Position numbers and translations under genes: made by a program. The notes below the pieces were generated by a model that saw only the letters and a list, made by a program, of their open reading frames with translations, was not told the origin of the DNA and ran no database searches. 64,000 nt of DNA, taken from assembly GCA_044508675.1 (NCBI GenBank), contig JBIQHF010000002.1, positions 1 through 64,000 on the forward strand, written 5' to 3'. This document shows, one piece after another, positions 7,684-17,938 of this stretch (position 1 is its first letter; every line of letters starts with the position of its first letter). This DNA comes from Raineyella sp044508675. GTDB lineage: Bacteria > Actinomycetota > Actinomycetes > Propionibacteriales > Propionibacteriaceae.

Positions 7684-8010
7684 ATGGCTGAAGAGACCGA
7701 TCCTCTCGAGAAGGACCCGACCACCTCGTCCCGTGGCGACGGAGGAGCCGACGGCGGCGCCGACTCCGGGGCCGACGGCGGCGCTGCTGACCGTGGCGCC
7801 GACGGTGGCGCCGACGACCGAGGAGGCGACCGCGGCGCCGGTGACGGTGGGGCCGATGGTGGTGCCGACTCCGGTGCCAGCGGCGCGATGGGCGCGGGCA
7901 TGGGTGACGGTGGGGCCGACGGTGGTGCCGACTCCGGCGGAGACAGCGGGGCCAAAGGTCGCGCCGGAGAAGGTGGCGGCGACGGCGGGGCCGACGGGGC
8001 CGCAAGCTGA
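7684..8010 (+). CDS. small Asp/Gly/Ala-repeat protein
   Basis: A 108-residue, very acidic low-complexity protein. After a short unique start (MAEETDPLEKDPTTSS) it consists almost entirely of repeats of GADGGADS/DGGADGGA with a few Arg and Lys. A strong AAGGAG ribosome site sits 5-6 bases before ATG 7684, the best evidence that this frame is the used one, because the repetitive DNA leaves several frames open. It has no predicted membrane segment and should be disordered. Function is unknown. It lies between the baeRF gene and a JmjC-type oxygenase gene. Confidence 0.6.
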   Translation: MAEETDPLEKDPTTSSRGDGGADGGADSGADGGAADRGADGGADDRGGDRGAGDGGADGGADSGASGAMGAGMGDGGADGGADSGGDSGAKGRAGEGGGDGGADGAAS

Positions 8011-8048
8011 CCCCGTATGACGCTCACCGGACACCATTAGGCACACAG

Positions 8049-9266
8049 ATGACACCGATCCGCTCGGCACTGGACCGACTCGTCCCCCACGGACGGGAGG
8101 TCTTCGCCGAGCGGATCTGGGGTCTGGCCCCCCTTCACCTCACCTCCGCGGAACGCGGCGGTGACACCTTCAACGACCTGTTCGGCCTGGCCGCGGCCGA
8201 CGAACTGCTGGCACAGCGCGGCCTGAGGGTCCCGTTCTTGCGGATGGCCGAGCAGGGCCGGGTCCTGCCGGAGGCGGCCTTCACCTCCGGTGGCGGGGTC
8301 GGTGCCACCGTCTCCGACCAGGTCGACCCCGACAAGGTCCGCCGGCTCTTCGTCGACGGGGCCAGCATCGTGCTGCAGGCACTGCACCGCACCTGGGCGC
8401 CGGTGGAGGACTTCGCCGGCCGGTTGGCGGCCGACCTCGGCCACCCGGTCCAGGTCAACAGCTACATCACCCCGGTGGCCCACCAGGGATTCGAGCCGCA
8501 CTACGACGTGCACGACGTCTTCGTGCTCCAGGTCCACGGCACCAAGCAGTGGACCCTCCACCCGCCGGTCCTGGTCCACCCGCACCGTGACGAGCCGTGG
8601 GGCGACCGCCGCGACCAGGTGCAGGCCGCCGCCGGCGCCGAGCCGCTGGCGGAGCTACGGCTGCATCCCGGCGACGTGCTCTACTTGCCCCGCGGCTTCC
8701 TCCACTCGGCCCGGGCCGGGGACGGCACCAGCATCCACCTGACCATCGGCATCCACACCTGGACCGGCCTGCACCTCACCCAGGCGGTGCTCGCCGCGGC
8801 CGCCGAGGCGGTCCGCGACCTGCCGGAGGTCCGCAGGGCACTGGCGGTGGGGAGCGACCTCGCTGACCCTGAGGCGATGCGTCCGCAGGTCGAACGGTTC
8901 CGCGAGGCCCTGGTGGAGGCGGTCCGGACCCTCGACGTCGGTACGGTGCTCGACGGCCTGGCCCGGCAGGCCGCCGCCCAGCGGCCGGCTCCGCTCGCGC
9001 CGCTGTCCCAGCTCGAGGCCGCCGAGGCGCTCACCGCCCACGACTGCGTACGGCTGCGTCGCCACCTGCAGCTGCGACTGACCGGCCAGGGTCCCGAACA
9101 CCGGGCCACCAGCCGGGCCGGGACCGTACGACTGGAGGCCGCGGAGGCCGACGCGCTCACCCAGCTGCTCGACGGCGCCGAGCGGAAGGTCGGCGCGATC
9201 CCGGGCGCCACGGTCCAGGCGGTCGCGGCCCTGGTCCGCACCGGCCTGGTCGAGGTGCTGCGGTGA
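8049..9266 (+). CDS. cupin/JmjC-domain Fe(II)/2-oxoglutarate oxygenase, ribosomal oxygenase-like
   Basis: A 405-residue protein with the JmjC-type cupin layout of the bacterial ribosomal protein hydroxylases. The metal motif HxD is in FEPHYDVHDVFVLQVHGTK near residue 150, and the distal metal His lies in LYLPRGFLHSARAGDGTSIHLTIGI near residue 220. The C-terminal half (about 240-405) fits the dimerisation and winged-helix region of that group. Members hydroxylate Arg or His of ribosomal proteins; the substrate here is not known. The stop overlaps the next gene by 4 bases (GTGA), so the two are translationally coupled. Confidence 0.78.
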   Translation: MTPIRSALDRLVPHGREVFAERIWGLAPLHLTSAERGGDTFNDLFGLAAADELLAQRGLRVPFLRMAEQGRVLPEAAFTSGGGVGATVSDQVDPDKVRRLFVDGASIVLQALHRTWAPVEDFAGRLAADLGHPVQVNSYITPVAHQGFEPHYDVHDVFVLQVHGTKQWTLHPPVLVHPHRDEPWGDRRDQVQAAAGAEPLAELRLHPGDVLYLPRGFLHSARAGDGTSIHLTIGIHTWTGLHLTQAVLAAAAEAVRDLPEVRRALAVGSDLADPEAMRPQVERFREALVEAVRTLDVGTVLDGLARQAAAQRPAPLAPLSQLEAAEALTAHDCVRLRRHLQLRLTGQGPEHRATSRAGTVRLEAAEADALTQLLDGAERKVGAIPGATVQAVAALVRTGLVEVLR

Positions 9267-10192
9267 CCGCCGAACAGCCCTGCTCGGATGCCGCCCGGGC
9301 GCGCGGGGACCGCTGGGTCGGCACCGCGCCACCGGCCCGGCGCTGGTTCCTGGTCACCCAGGCCACCGACTGGGGCAGCACCGCCTGGCAAGGACTCGCC
9401 GCCGCGGCCCCGGTCAAGGCCAGACTGGAGGAGATCCTGTCTGCAGCAGGCGCACGGCTGATGCTGATCCGCCGGCCCGGCCGCTCGCACGGCGACGAAC
9501 CGGCCCGCTGGGCGACCGTCGACGAGACCGCGGTCCCGCGCGTGCGCTGGGGACTGCGCCGCAGCGACGACGACCTGGTCGAGGCCGCCCGCACCCTGCT
9601 CGGCCACTCCCTGGCTGCCGATCCCTCTCCGCTCCACCACGAGCCAGGCGAGCGGATCCTCCTGGTCTGCACCCACGGCCGCCACGACCGTTGCTGCGCC
9701 GTACGGGGCCGGCCGGTCGCGGCCGCCGCCGCCGAGCTGTGGCCCGAGGCGACGTGGGAATGCACCCACACCGGCGGCGACCGGTTTGCCGCGAACCTTG
9801 TCGTGCTGCCCGACGGCGCCTGCTACGGCGGACTCGACCCGGCGGACGTGGAGCCGGTGCTGCGCGCCCACCTGGCCGGCCGGGTCGACCCGACCCATCT
9901 GCGCGGCCCGACCGGCCGGACACCGGCCGCCCAGGCCGCAGTGGTAGCGGCGCACCAGCACTGGGGTCCGCTGGACTGGAGTGCCGTCGAGGTGCACGGC
10001 CAGACCGGCGACCGGCAGCACTGGACCGTGGCGCTCGGGGTTGCCGGCCTCGGCAGCGTGCGGGCCACCGGCCACACCGAACTGAGCCCGCCCCGGCGGC
10101 TGACCTGCAACGCGACCGGTCCCGCCACGATGGCCGTGCCGATCGTCGACCGGCTGGAACCGGTGGGCCCTGGTCCCGGGCCCGGACACTAG
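9263..10192 (+). CDS. sucrase/ferredoxin-like family protein
   Basis: A 309-residue protein of the sucrase/ferredoxin-like family, which has a thioredoxin-like [2Fe-2S] ferredoxin fold. The signature is CTHGRHDRCCAVRGRPVA (near residue 136) followed by WECTHTGGDRFAANLVVLPDG, with cysteines and histidines placed to bind a cluster. The name sucrase is historical and no sugar-cleaving activity is implied. It starts at GTG 9263 within the stop of the oxygenase gene. The coupling raises the possibility that it supplies electrons or iron to the Fe(II) oxygenase; that is inference. Confidence 0.75.
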   Translation: MTAEQPCSDAARARGDRWVGTAPPARRWFLVTQATDWGSTAWQGLAAAAPVKARLEEILSAAGARLMLIRRPGRSHGDEPARWATVDETAVPRVRWGLRRSDDDLVEAARTLLGHSLAADPSPLHHEPGERILLVCTHGRHDRCCAVRGRPVAAAAAELWPEATWECTHTGGDRFAANLVVLPDGACYGGLDPADVEPVLRAHLAGRVDPTHLRGPTGRTPAAQAAVVAAHQHWGPLDWSAVEVHGQTGDRQHWTVALGVAGLGSVRATGHTELSPPRRLTCNATGPATMAVPIVDRLEPVGPGPGPGH

Positions 10193-10201
10193 ACTGGCGC
10201 G

Positions 10202-11080
10202 GTGCCCGTAGCTGCCTGTCGTGTCGTGTCCGAGGAGCAGTGGCGCGACCGGCAGGCGGCGCACGAGGCGTACGTCGACGACCTGTTGGCCGACCACCGG
10301 TGGCGTGCCGCGCGGGGGATCGCGCACCCGGTCGACGACTTCCTGTGGCGCTACTACACCTATCGGCCGGCCCAGTTGCGGCGCTGGCACCCGGGCCATG
10401 GTGTCGTCCTCACTGGCGACGTCACCGACATCCTGCGGCGGCGCGACTACCGCGCCGTGGATGGGGGAGCGAGCGTCGACACCGCTGCGGTGCTGGCCCA
10501 CCGGGCCGCCACCGTACGCCGCTGCCGCGACCTGCTGGTGGCGGTGGAGTCGGAGCCCGGTTGGTTCGGCTGCTTCAACATGCATGAGTGGGCGATGGTG
10601 CACAGCACGCCCGAGCATCGCCACCCGCTGCCCCTGCGACTGGGGCAGGCCGGGACGGACGAGGTCGTGGCGGGCCTGGGCGCCCACTGCACGCACTACG
10701 ACGCCTACCGGTTCTTCACGCCCACCGGCCGGACGCTCAACGACCGACAGCTGACCCGGGCTGACCAACTGGTCCTCGAGCAGCCCGGCTGCCTCCACGC
10801 CCACATGGACCTCTACCGGGTCGCCTACAAGCTGTCCCCGCTGGTCGACTCCGCGCTGGTGCTGGCCTGCTTCGAGCTCGCCCGCGAGATCCGGGACCTC
10901 GACATGGCCGCCAGTCCCTACGACGTCAGCGCGTACGGACTGTCGGCCGTTGCGGTGGAGACGGCCGAGGGGCGAGCGGCCTACGTGGCCGCCCAGCGGG
11001 ATTTCCAGCAGCGGGCCGCACCCTTGCGCCGGCGTCTGCTGGAGACCGCCGAGGCCGTTCTGGCCGACGCCGACCACTGA
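10202..11080 (+). CDS. conserved actinobacterial protein of unknown function (often labelled 3-methyladenine DNA glycosylase)
   Basis: A 292-residue soluble protein recognisable as a conserved actinobacterial family by HPVDDFLWRYYTYRPAQLRRWHPG, GWFGCFNMHEWAMVH, CTHYDAYRFFTPTGRTLN, LEQPGCLHAHMDLYRVAYKLSP and REIRDLDMAASPYDV. Members are often annotated as 3-methyladenine DNA glycosylase. I see no helix-hairpin-helix or other glycosylase motif, and the His-, Glu- and Asp-rich conserved segments suggest a metal enzyme, so the label should be treated as unverified. Translation starts at GTG 10202, 6 bases after a TAGACT -10 box (10190-10195), so the mRNA is probably leaderless. Confidence 0.65.
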   Translation: MPVAACRVVSEEQWRDRQAAHEAYVDDLLADHRWRAARGIAHPVDDFLWRYYTYRPAQLRRWHPGHGVVLTGDVTDILRRRDYRAVDGGASVDTAAVLAHRAATVRRCRDLLVAVESEPGWFGCFNMHEWAMVHSTPEHRHPLPLRLGQAGTDEVVAGLGAHCTHYDAYRFFTPTGRTLNDRQLTRADQLVLEQPGCLHAHMDLYRVAYKLSPLVDSALVLACFELAREIRDLDMAASPYDVSAYGLSAVAVETAEGRAAYVAAQRDFQQRAAPLRRRLLETAEAVLADADH

Positions 11081-11174
11081 GTCGGAGCTGCCCGAGCAGC
11101 CAGAACGGCGGTTCGGAGATGGGTACCCCGTGTGCTTATGCTGGATCGGCCTGTCCATAGCCGAGGGGAATCGT

Positions 11175-11903
11175 ATGAGGTTGCGTCGTCCTGCCGTGCT
11201 CGCCGCGGTCGCCGCCGTTGTGGCCCTTGCCGTCGCGGGTTGCACACCGAAGACCACCCAGGCCGTGCCCGCCGAGCTCCAGGCGCCGGCACCGGCGGTC
11301 TCCGCCTCCGTCACTCCCCCTCCCACGCCGAGCGCGTCGGTGACCCCCGAGGCACAACCCGATGCCACCCCGACCCCGATCAAGGTCAACTTCACCGCAA
11401 CGCCGAAGCCGACGCCCAGCGCCGAGGTCACGATGGATGCCAAGGCCAATGCGGACGCTGCTGCCAAGCAGGCCGCGGTTGACAAGGAGAAGGCTCAGGA
11501 GTCGGGCCAGGTGGACGCCTCGACCACCGATCCCCGGTGCGGCTACGGCGAGGTGCTCTGCATCTCCAAGTCGACGAACAAGCTGCACTTCATGCAGGAC
11601 GGCACGGTCGTCTCCACCCTGGACGTACGATTCGGCCAGGAGAGCGACCCGGATCGCCGGACGCGTGAAGGCAACTTCCTGGTCTTCCGCAAGGAGGTCG
11701 AGCACACGTCGAACCTGTACGGCTCGGAGATGCCGTACGCGATGTTCTTCTCGGGCGGCCAAGCGGTCCACTACTCGTCCGACTTTGCCGCCCGTGGCTA
11801 CAACGGTAGTTCCCATGGCTGCGTCAACGTCCGCGACAAGGCTGCGCTGGCGCAGATCTTTGCCGAGGTCGACGTGATGTCGACCCGCGTCGTCGTCTAC
11901 TGA
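11175..11903 (+). CDS. L,D-transpeptidase (YkuD domain) lipoprotein
   Basis: A 242-residue exported protein. It has a lipoprotein signal peptide (residues 1-23, lipobox LAVAGC), a Pro/Thr/Ala-rich spacer (about 24-110), and a C-terminal YkuD domain (about 120-242). The catalytic motif is SSHGCVNVRDKAAL, with the nucleophilic Cys and upstream His. Such enzymes make 3-3 cross-links in peptidoglycan or attach proteins to it, acting outside the membrane. The ATG at 11175 follows a GAGGGG ribosome site; the frame extends upstream only inside the previous gene. The long Ala/Lys/Asp stretch before the domain (DAKANADAAAKQAAVDKEK) may be helical. Confidence 0.88.
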   Translation: MRLRRPAVLAAVAAVVALAVAGCTPKTTQAVPAELQAPAPAVSASVTPPPTPSASVTPEAQPDATPTPIKVNFTATPKPTPSAEVTMDAKANADAAAKQAAVDKEKAQESGQVDASTTDPRCGYGEVLCISKSTNKLHFMQDGTVVSTLDVRFGQESDPDRRTREGNFLVFRKEVEHTSNLYGSEMPYAMFFSGGQAVHYSSDFAARGYNGSSHGCVNVRDKAALAQIFAEVDVMSTRVVVY

Positions 11904-11949
11904 CGCCGACCGAGCAGTTCCACAACCCCGACAAGCGAAGGAATCCCTG

Positions 11950-12636
11950 ATGGGCTGGATCGACACGATCGTCGGCTGGGTCACGACCTTGATGGAGGCC
12001 ATCGGCGGTCCCGGTGTCTTCCTGGCCATCCTGCTGGAGAACGTCTTCCCCCCGATCCCCAGCGAAGTGATCCTGCCGCTGGCAGGCTTCACCGCCGCAC
12101 AACCGGATGCCCCCTACGGCCTGGTCGCCGCGATCATCTGGGCGACCGCAGGCTCAGTGGTCGGTGCCGCCCTGCTCTACTGGCTCGGTGCAGCCGTCGG
12201 TGCCGCACGGATCCGGTGGGTGGCCGACCACATTCCGTTGGTGGACGGCGGGGACGTCGACAAGTCGATCGACTGGTTCAACCGGCACGGCTCCGGTGCC
12301 GTCTTCTTCGGCCGCCTGGTGCCGGGCATCCGATCCATCATCTCGATCCCCGCGGGCATCGACCGGATGCCGCTGCTGAAGTTCGGCCTCTACACGACGC
12401 TGGGCAGCCTGATCTGGAACACCCTGCTGGTCGTGGCCGGCTACCTGCTCGGCGACAACTGGCACCTCGTCACCGACTGGATGGACCGGTTCTCCAACGT
12501 CGTCTACGTGCTCATCATCCTGGCGCTCGTGGCCCTGGCCCTCTGGCTGGTCCGGCGCGCCGTCCTGCGGCGCCGCATGGCCCAGGCGGCGGAGCCGACG
12601 CCCGAACCGGTGCCCTGCGAGCGCAAGGACGACTGA
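11950..12636 (+). CDS. DedA-family integral membrane protein
   Basis: A 228-residue membrane protein of the DedA/SNARE-associated (VTT) superfamily, whose members act in lipid carrier recycling and envelope homeostasis. The characteristic segments are ENVFPPIPSEVILPLAGF near the N-terminus and FFGRLVPGIRSIISIPAG (the conserved G-R-x-P-x-x-R element) near residue 118. Several hydrophobic helices follow, and a cationic C-terminal tail lies after residue 205. Start is ATG 11950, preceded by AGGAAT. It is co-oriented with the L,D-transpeptidase gene 46 bases upstream and may share its transcript. Confidence 0.88.
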   Translation: MGWIDTIVGWVTTLMEAIGGPGVFLAILLENVFPPIPSEVILPLAGFTAAQPDAPYGLVAAIIWATAGSVVGAALLYWLGAAVGAARIRWVADHIPLVDGGDVDKSIDWFNRHGSGAVFFGRLVPGIRSIISIPAGIDRMPLLKFGLYTTLGSLIWNTLLVVAGYLLGDNWHLVTDWMDRFSNVVYVLIILALVALALWLVRRAVLRRRMAQAAEPTPEPVPCERKDD

Positions 12637-12688
12637 GGCGCGGACACCTCTCGTACGTGACCGGCCTCGTCACGGTGGACGGGCGGGG

Positions 12689-13207
12689 TCATGACACGCG
12701 GAGCGCGGCGACCGCCTCGTAGCGGTCGTTGACCAGCACCAGGACCAACGGACCGGGCGGGGCATCGAAGGCGACGTTCCCCTGCAGCGTCTCCCCGGCG
12801 GCGATCGTCCCGGAGATGACCTGCGGTGACGGCGTCCGGTCGGACACCGCGTCGTACTGCGCGCCCCGGTCGTCGTACGCCATCAGCGTGAATGACTGGT
12901 AGCCGGTGGCCGCCGACAGCGCGACCTCGACGAGGGTGAGCCCGTCGCTTCTGCCGTGCCCGGTGATCGTGAGCCGACCCGAGCCCTCGGACGAGACGTA
13001 GTCGATCGAGGACAGCGTCGGCCCTGAGGGCACCGGGGCCGGTGGGACGGTCGATTCGGACGTCACGGTGCTCGGGGAGGGCGACTCGGAGGCGGGGCGC
13101 CGGGGGCCTTCCGCGGTGAACAGGGCGGTGCCCGTGACTGCGGCGATCGCCACCGTCGCCGCCATGAAGGTGCGGACGCGATAGGACGAATCCCCCTGGA
13201 TGCTCAC
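12689..13207 (-). CDS. hypothetical membrane-anchored or secreted protein
   Basis: A 172-residue protein not recognised by family. One hydrophobic segment near the N-terminus (residues about 11-31, FMAATVAIAAVTGTALF) could be a signal anchor. It is followed by a Ser/Pro/Thr-rich linker (33-62) and a beta-rich domain (about 65-172). That domain contains GRLTITGHGRSDG and ends with a hydrophobic repeat GPLVLVLVNDRYEAVAALRV. The end pattern resembles DUF4352-like extracellular domains, but only loosely. Translation starts at GTG 13207, divergent from the DUF4192 gene and convergent with dedA. Confidence 0.6.
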   Translation of the reverse strand: MSIQGDSSYRVRTFMAATVAIAAVTGTALFTAEGPRRPASESPSPSTVTSESTVPPAPVPSGPTLSSIDYVSSEGSGRLTITGHGRSDGLTLVEVALSAATGYQSFTLMAYDDRGAQYDAVSDRTPSPQVISGTIAAGETLQGNVAFDAPPGPLVLVLVNDRYEAVAALRVS

Positions 13208-13309
13208 CCGTCGAGTCTAGTCGTCCACAGGCAGGTCCGGCCGGAGCCGGCTATCCACAACTCCCGGTGTCGACGGCCGACCCGGACGTCGTTGTCCCAC
13301 CCTCCGGGC

Positions 13310-14452
13310 ATGGAACGAAACACCGCATCCTCGTCCGGCCCCCACGAGCCGGCCACCACGATCGAGCAGTCCACCGACCCCGACCGGCCGGCCGAGCCGG
13401 ACCAGGTCACCATCCGCACGCACGGCCTGCAGGGCATCCTGGCGACCATCCCGTACCTGCTCGGCTTCCATCCCCGCCAGTCCTTGGTTCTGGTGTTGTT
13501 CCACGGCCCCCGCGTCATCCTGACCCTGCGCCTCGACATCGACCGGCTGGTCGAGCACCCGGCCGACACGCAGGAGTTCGTCGTCGACCAACTGGGGCGC
13601 ACCGAGGCCACCAGCGTGTTGGCCGTCGGCTACACCGATCTGGCCGACCCACAGGTGGAGCACGCGTTGGAATGCCTGGCCTTCGCCGTCGAGAGCGACG
13701 GCTGGGACCGGCCCGAAGCCGCGGAGGTCCTCGACGTGGTCCACGTCGCCGCCGGGCGCTATCGCTCGGTCACCTGCCGCGACACCTCCTGCTGTCCCCC
13801 CGAGGGTTTCGACTATGCCGGGGTACTGAGCGATCCGGCGGCCGCCGAGGCGGTGGTCAGCGGCCTGCCCGCCCTCGCCGACCGGGAGGACCGCCGTGCC
13901 CTCATCCGGCCGGGCAGCCAGACCCCGACCGCACCGTTCGAGCGCGGACTGGTCGCCGCGATGGTCTGGTTGGGGACCCGTACGCCACGGGAGGTGGCGG
14001 TGGAGATGGACCGGCGGCTGCGGCAGGTCGAGTCGGCCGGGGCGGTGCCCGCCCCGGAGGACCTGGGCGCGCTGACCGCTTTCGTGACCAACCCGTACGC
14101 CCGTGACGTGGCGACGTTGCGGATCGAGCGCCGGAGTGCGCCACTGTGGACCGACGTCTGGTCCGCGGCGGCCCGCTGTACCGAGGGCACTGCCACGGTC
14201 GGCCCGCTCGCCCTGGTCGGAATGGCTGCCTGGGCCCACGGCGACGGAGCGCTGGTGTGCCTGTGCCTGGAGGAGGCCGAGCAGCGGTTCCCCGAGCACG
14301 GTCTGGTGGGCCTGCTCAACGACGTCGTCGACCTGGGGCTGCACCCGGACGAGTGGCACCGGATGCGTCGGGAGAGCCTGCTGGAGTTCGGTCCGTTGGG
14401 CCCCGCATCCCAGGCTGGTCAGGAGGACGGGGAGGAACGGGCCGTGGGCTAG
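13310..14452 (+). CDS. DUF4192-domain protein
   Basis: A 380-residue protein of the actinobacterial DUF4192 family. The hallmark is the start of the domain, RTHGLQGILATIPYLLGFHPRQSLVLVLF, near residue 29; other segments are YRSVTCRDTSCCPPEGF (residues about 136-155) and FVTNPYARDVATLRI. Members typically lie in core actinobacterial genomes near leuS or recombination genes. Their biochemical role is not established. The paired cysteines in CRDTSCCP could bind a metal or form a disulfide, which is speculation. ATG 13310 was preferred over an upstream in-frame ATG at 13292 because the family normally starts just before this point. The stop lies 9 bases before leuS. Confidence 0.8.
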   Translation: MERNTASSSGPHEPATTIEQSTDPDRPAEPDQVTIRTHGLQGILATIPYLLGFHPRQSLVLVLFHGPRVILTLRLDIDRLVEHPADTQEFVVDQLGRTEATSVLAVGYTDLADPQVEHALECLAFAVESDGWDRPEAAEVLDVVHVAAGRYRSVTCRDTSCCPPEGFDYAGVLSDPAAAEAVVSGLPALADREDRRALIRPGSQTPTAPFERGLVAAMVWLGTRTPREVAVEMDRRLRQVESAGAVPAPEDLGALTAFVTNPYARDVATLRIERRSAPLWTDVWSAAARCTEGTATVGPLALVGMAAWAHGDGALVCLCLEEAEQRFPEHGLVGLLNDVVDLGLHPDEWHRMRRESLLEFGPLGPASQAGQEDGEERAVG

Positions 14453-14461
14453 ACTCGCCGG

Positions 14462-16933
<2,472 letters not shown>

Positions 16934-16944
16934 GTCGTCTGCCG

Positions 16945-16976
16945 GGTCGTGCCGGCCCGTACGCGACGGCACGACC
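16945..16976 (+). terminator. hairpin after leuS
   Basis: A perfect 10-bp stem, GGTCGTGCCG (16945-16954) with CGGCACGACC (16967-16976), and a 12-base loop, placed 11 bases after the leuS stop. No T-tract follows. Confidence 0.6.
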
Positions 16977-17014
16977 AGCTGCTGCCGACCGCGCGGTGCA
17001 GGTAGGATTGTTCG

Positions 17015-17110
17015 GTGGCCCTCGGGCGAAAGCCCTGTACCCGCGCTTGCATCGGACCGTACGTGCGTCGGGTAGGCGCACCCGCCGGCTTCGGGCGTTT
17101 TGTACGATGA
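17015..17110 (+). CDS. possible 31-residue leaderless upstream ORF
   Basis: A GTG at 17015 stands 6 bases after TAGGAT (17003-17008), the spacing seen at leaderless genes elsewhere in this window. It opens a 31-codon frame ending TGA at 17108-17110, 10 bases before the regulator's ATG. The peptide is basic with two cysteines near the start (KPCTRAC) and no hydrophobic segment. It may be a regulatory upstream ORF or chance; nothing beyond spacing and position supports it. Confidence 0.3.
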   Translation: MALGRKPCTRACIGPYVRRVGAPAGFGRFVR

Positions 17111-17120
17111 AGGTGTGAAT

Positions 17121-17804
17121 ATGAACGAGCCCATGTCCGAGCCGCGGATGGGGCCTCTGCCTGCAGCGATGGGCACGCCGCTGTCGAGTGCCCGGGCCGC
17201 CGTCCTGGCCCAACTGGCGGAGGCCGATGGTGGGCCGCTCCGCGCCCAGCAGGTCGCGAAGGCCCTCGGCCAACACGTGAACACCACGCGCGAGCACCTT
17301 GAGGGGCTCGTTGCGGACGGATTCGCGGAGGCCACGACCGAGAAGCCCAGAGGCCGTGGACGCCCCGCGACGCTCTACCGCGTCCTACCCGGCGCGCCGA
17401 TGTGGCCGACCGGGCGCCAGTACGCCGCGCTGGCCGAAGTGCTGGTCGAGCAGGTGCTGGAGTCGGTCGAGGATCCGGAGAAGGCTGCCTTCCGGGCCGG
17501 ACAGCGATGGGGACGGCGGCTGCTCGACGACACTTCGGAGGAGGATTCGCCCGAGGAGGCGGTCGACCGCCAGTTGGCCGAGGTCGGGTTCGCCCCGGAG
17601 CGGACCGCCCCGGGGGAGTGGCGCCTGTATCGCTGCCCGCTGCTCGATGCCGCCCGACGGCACCAGGAGGTCGTCTGCAACGTCCATCGTGGCGTGCTGG
17701 ACTCGATGCTGGAGGGCCTCGGTGAGCCGTCCGAGGTCGAGATCTTCCCCTTCAGCGAACCGGGGGCCTGCCGGGTGACGGCCAAGCCCACGACGACCAC
17801 CTGA
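17121..17804 (+). CDS. winged-helix transcriptional regulator with C-terminal cysteine motif (SufR/COG2345-like)
   Basis: A 227-residue regulator. Residues about 22-80 form a winged helix (ARAAVLAQLAEADGGPLRAQQVAKALGQHVNTTREHLEGLVADGFAEA, then the wing GRGRPATLYRV). The C-terminal domain contains YRCPLLDAARRHQEVVCNVHRGVLDSMLEGLG, where Cys, Cys and His are spaced as in COG2345/SufR-like regulators that can bind an Fe-S cluster. No suf genes are in the window, so the target is unknown. ATG 17121 follows a GAAGGTG ribosome site at 17109-17115; in-frame GTG 17115 and TTG 17100 are weaker alternatives. Confidence 0.75.
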   Translation: MNEPMSEPRMGPLPAAMGTPLSSARAAVLAQLAEADGGPLRAQQVAKALGQHVNTTREHLEGLVADGFAEATTEKPRGRGRPATLYRVLPGAPMWPTGRQYAALAEVLVEQVLESVEDPEKAAFRAGQRWGRRLLDDTSEEDSPEEAVDRQLAEVGFAPERTAPGEWRLYRCPLLDAARRHQEVVCNVHRGVLDSMLEGLGEPSEVEIFPFSEPGACRVTAKPTTTT

Positions 17805-17938
17805 TCCGTACGCACCACCGGCCCGGGCTGCCATGTCACCGGCCGGATCGTCCACAGCCGCACCACCGGGCGGCGACGCCGTCCACAGGGTGTTGTCCGA
17901 ACGGGAGCTGAGGACCGCCACCGGCCCATCCTCCGGTC

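Noticed and set aside
7682..8005. Open frames on the opposite strand and other frames of the Asp/Gly repeat gene
   Set aside because: They are by-products of the GC-rich repeat; only the plus-strand frame at 7684 has a strong ribosome site.
8681..11485. A 934-codon minus-strand frame opposite the oxygenase, ferredoxin-like and 10202 genes
   Set aside because: Same reasoning: low-information composition and full overlap with recognised plus-strand proteins.
12640..12688. Terminator between dedA and the convergent minus-strand gene
   Set aside because: Only a 6-bp pairing (CGTGAC/GTCACG) was found, too weak to call.
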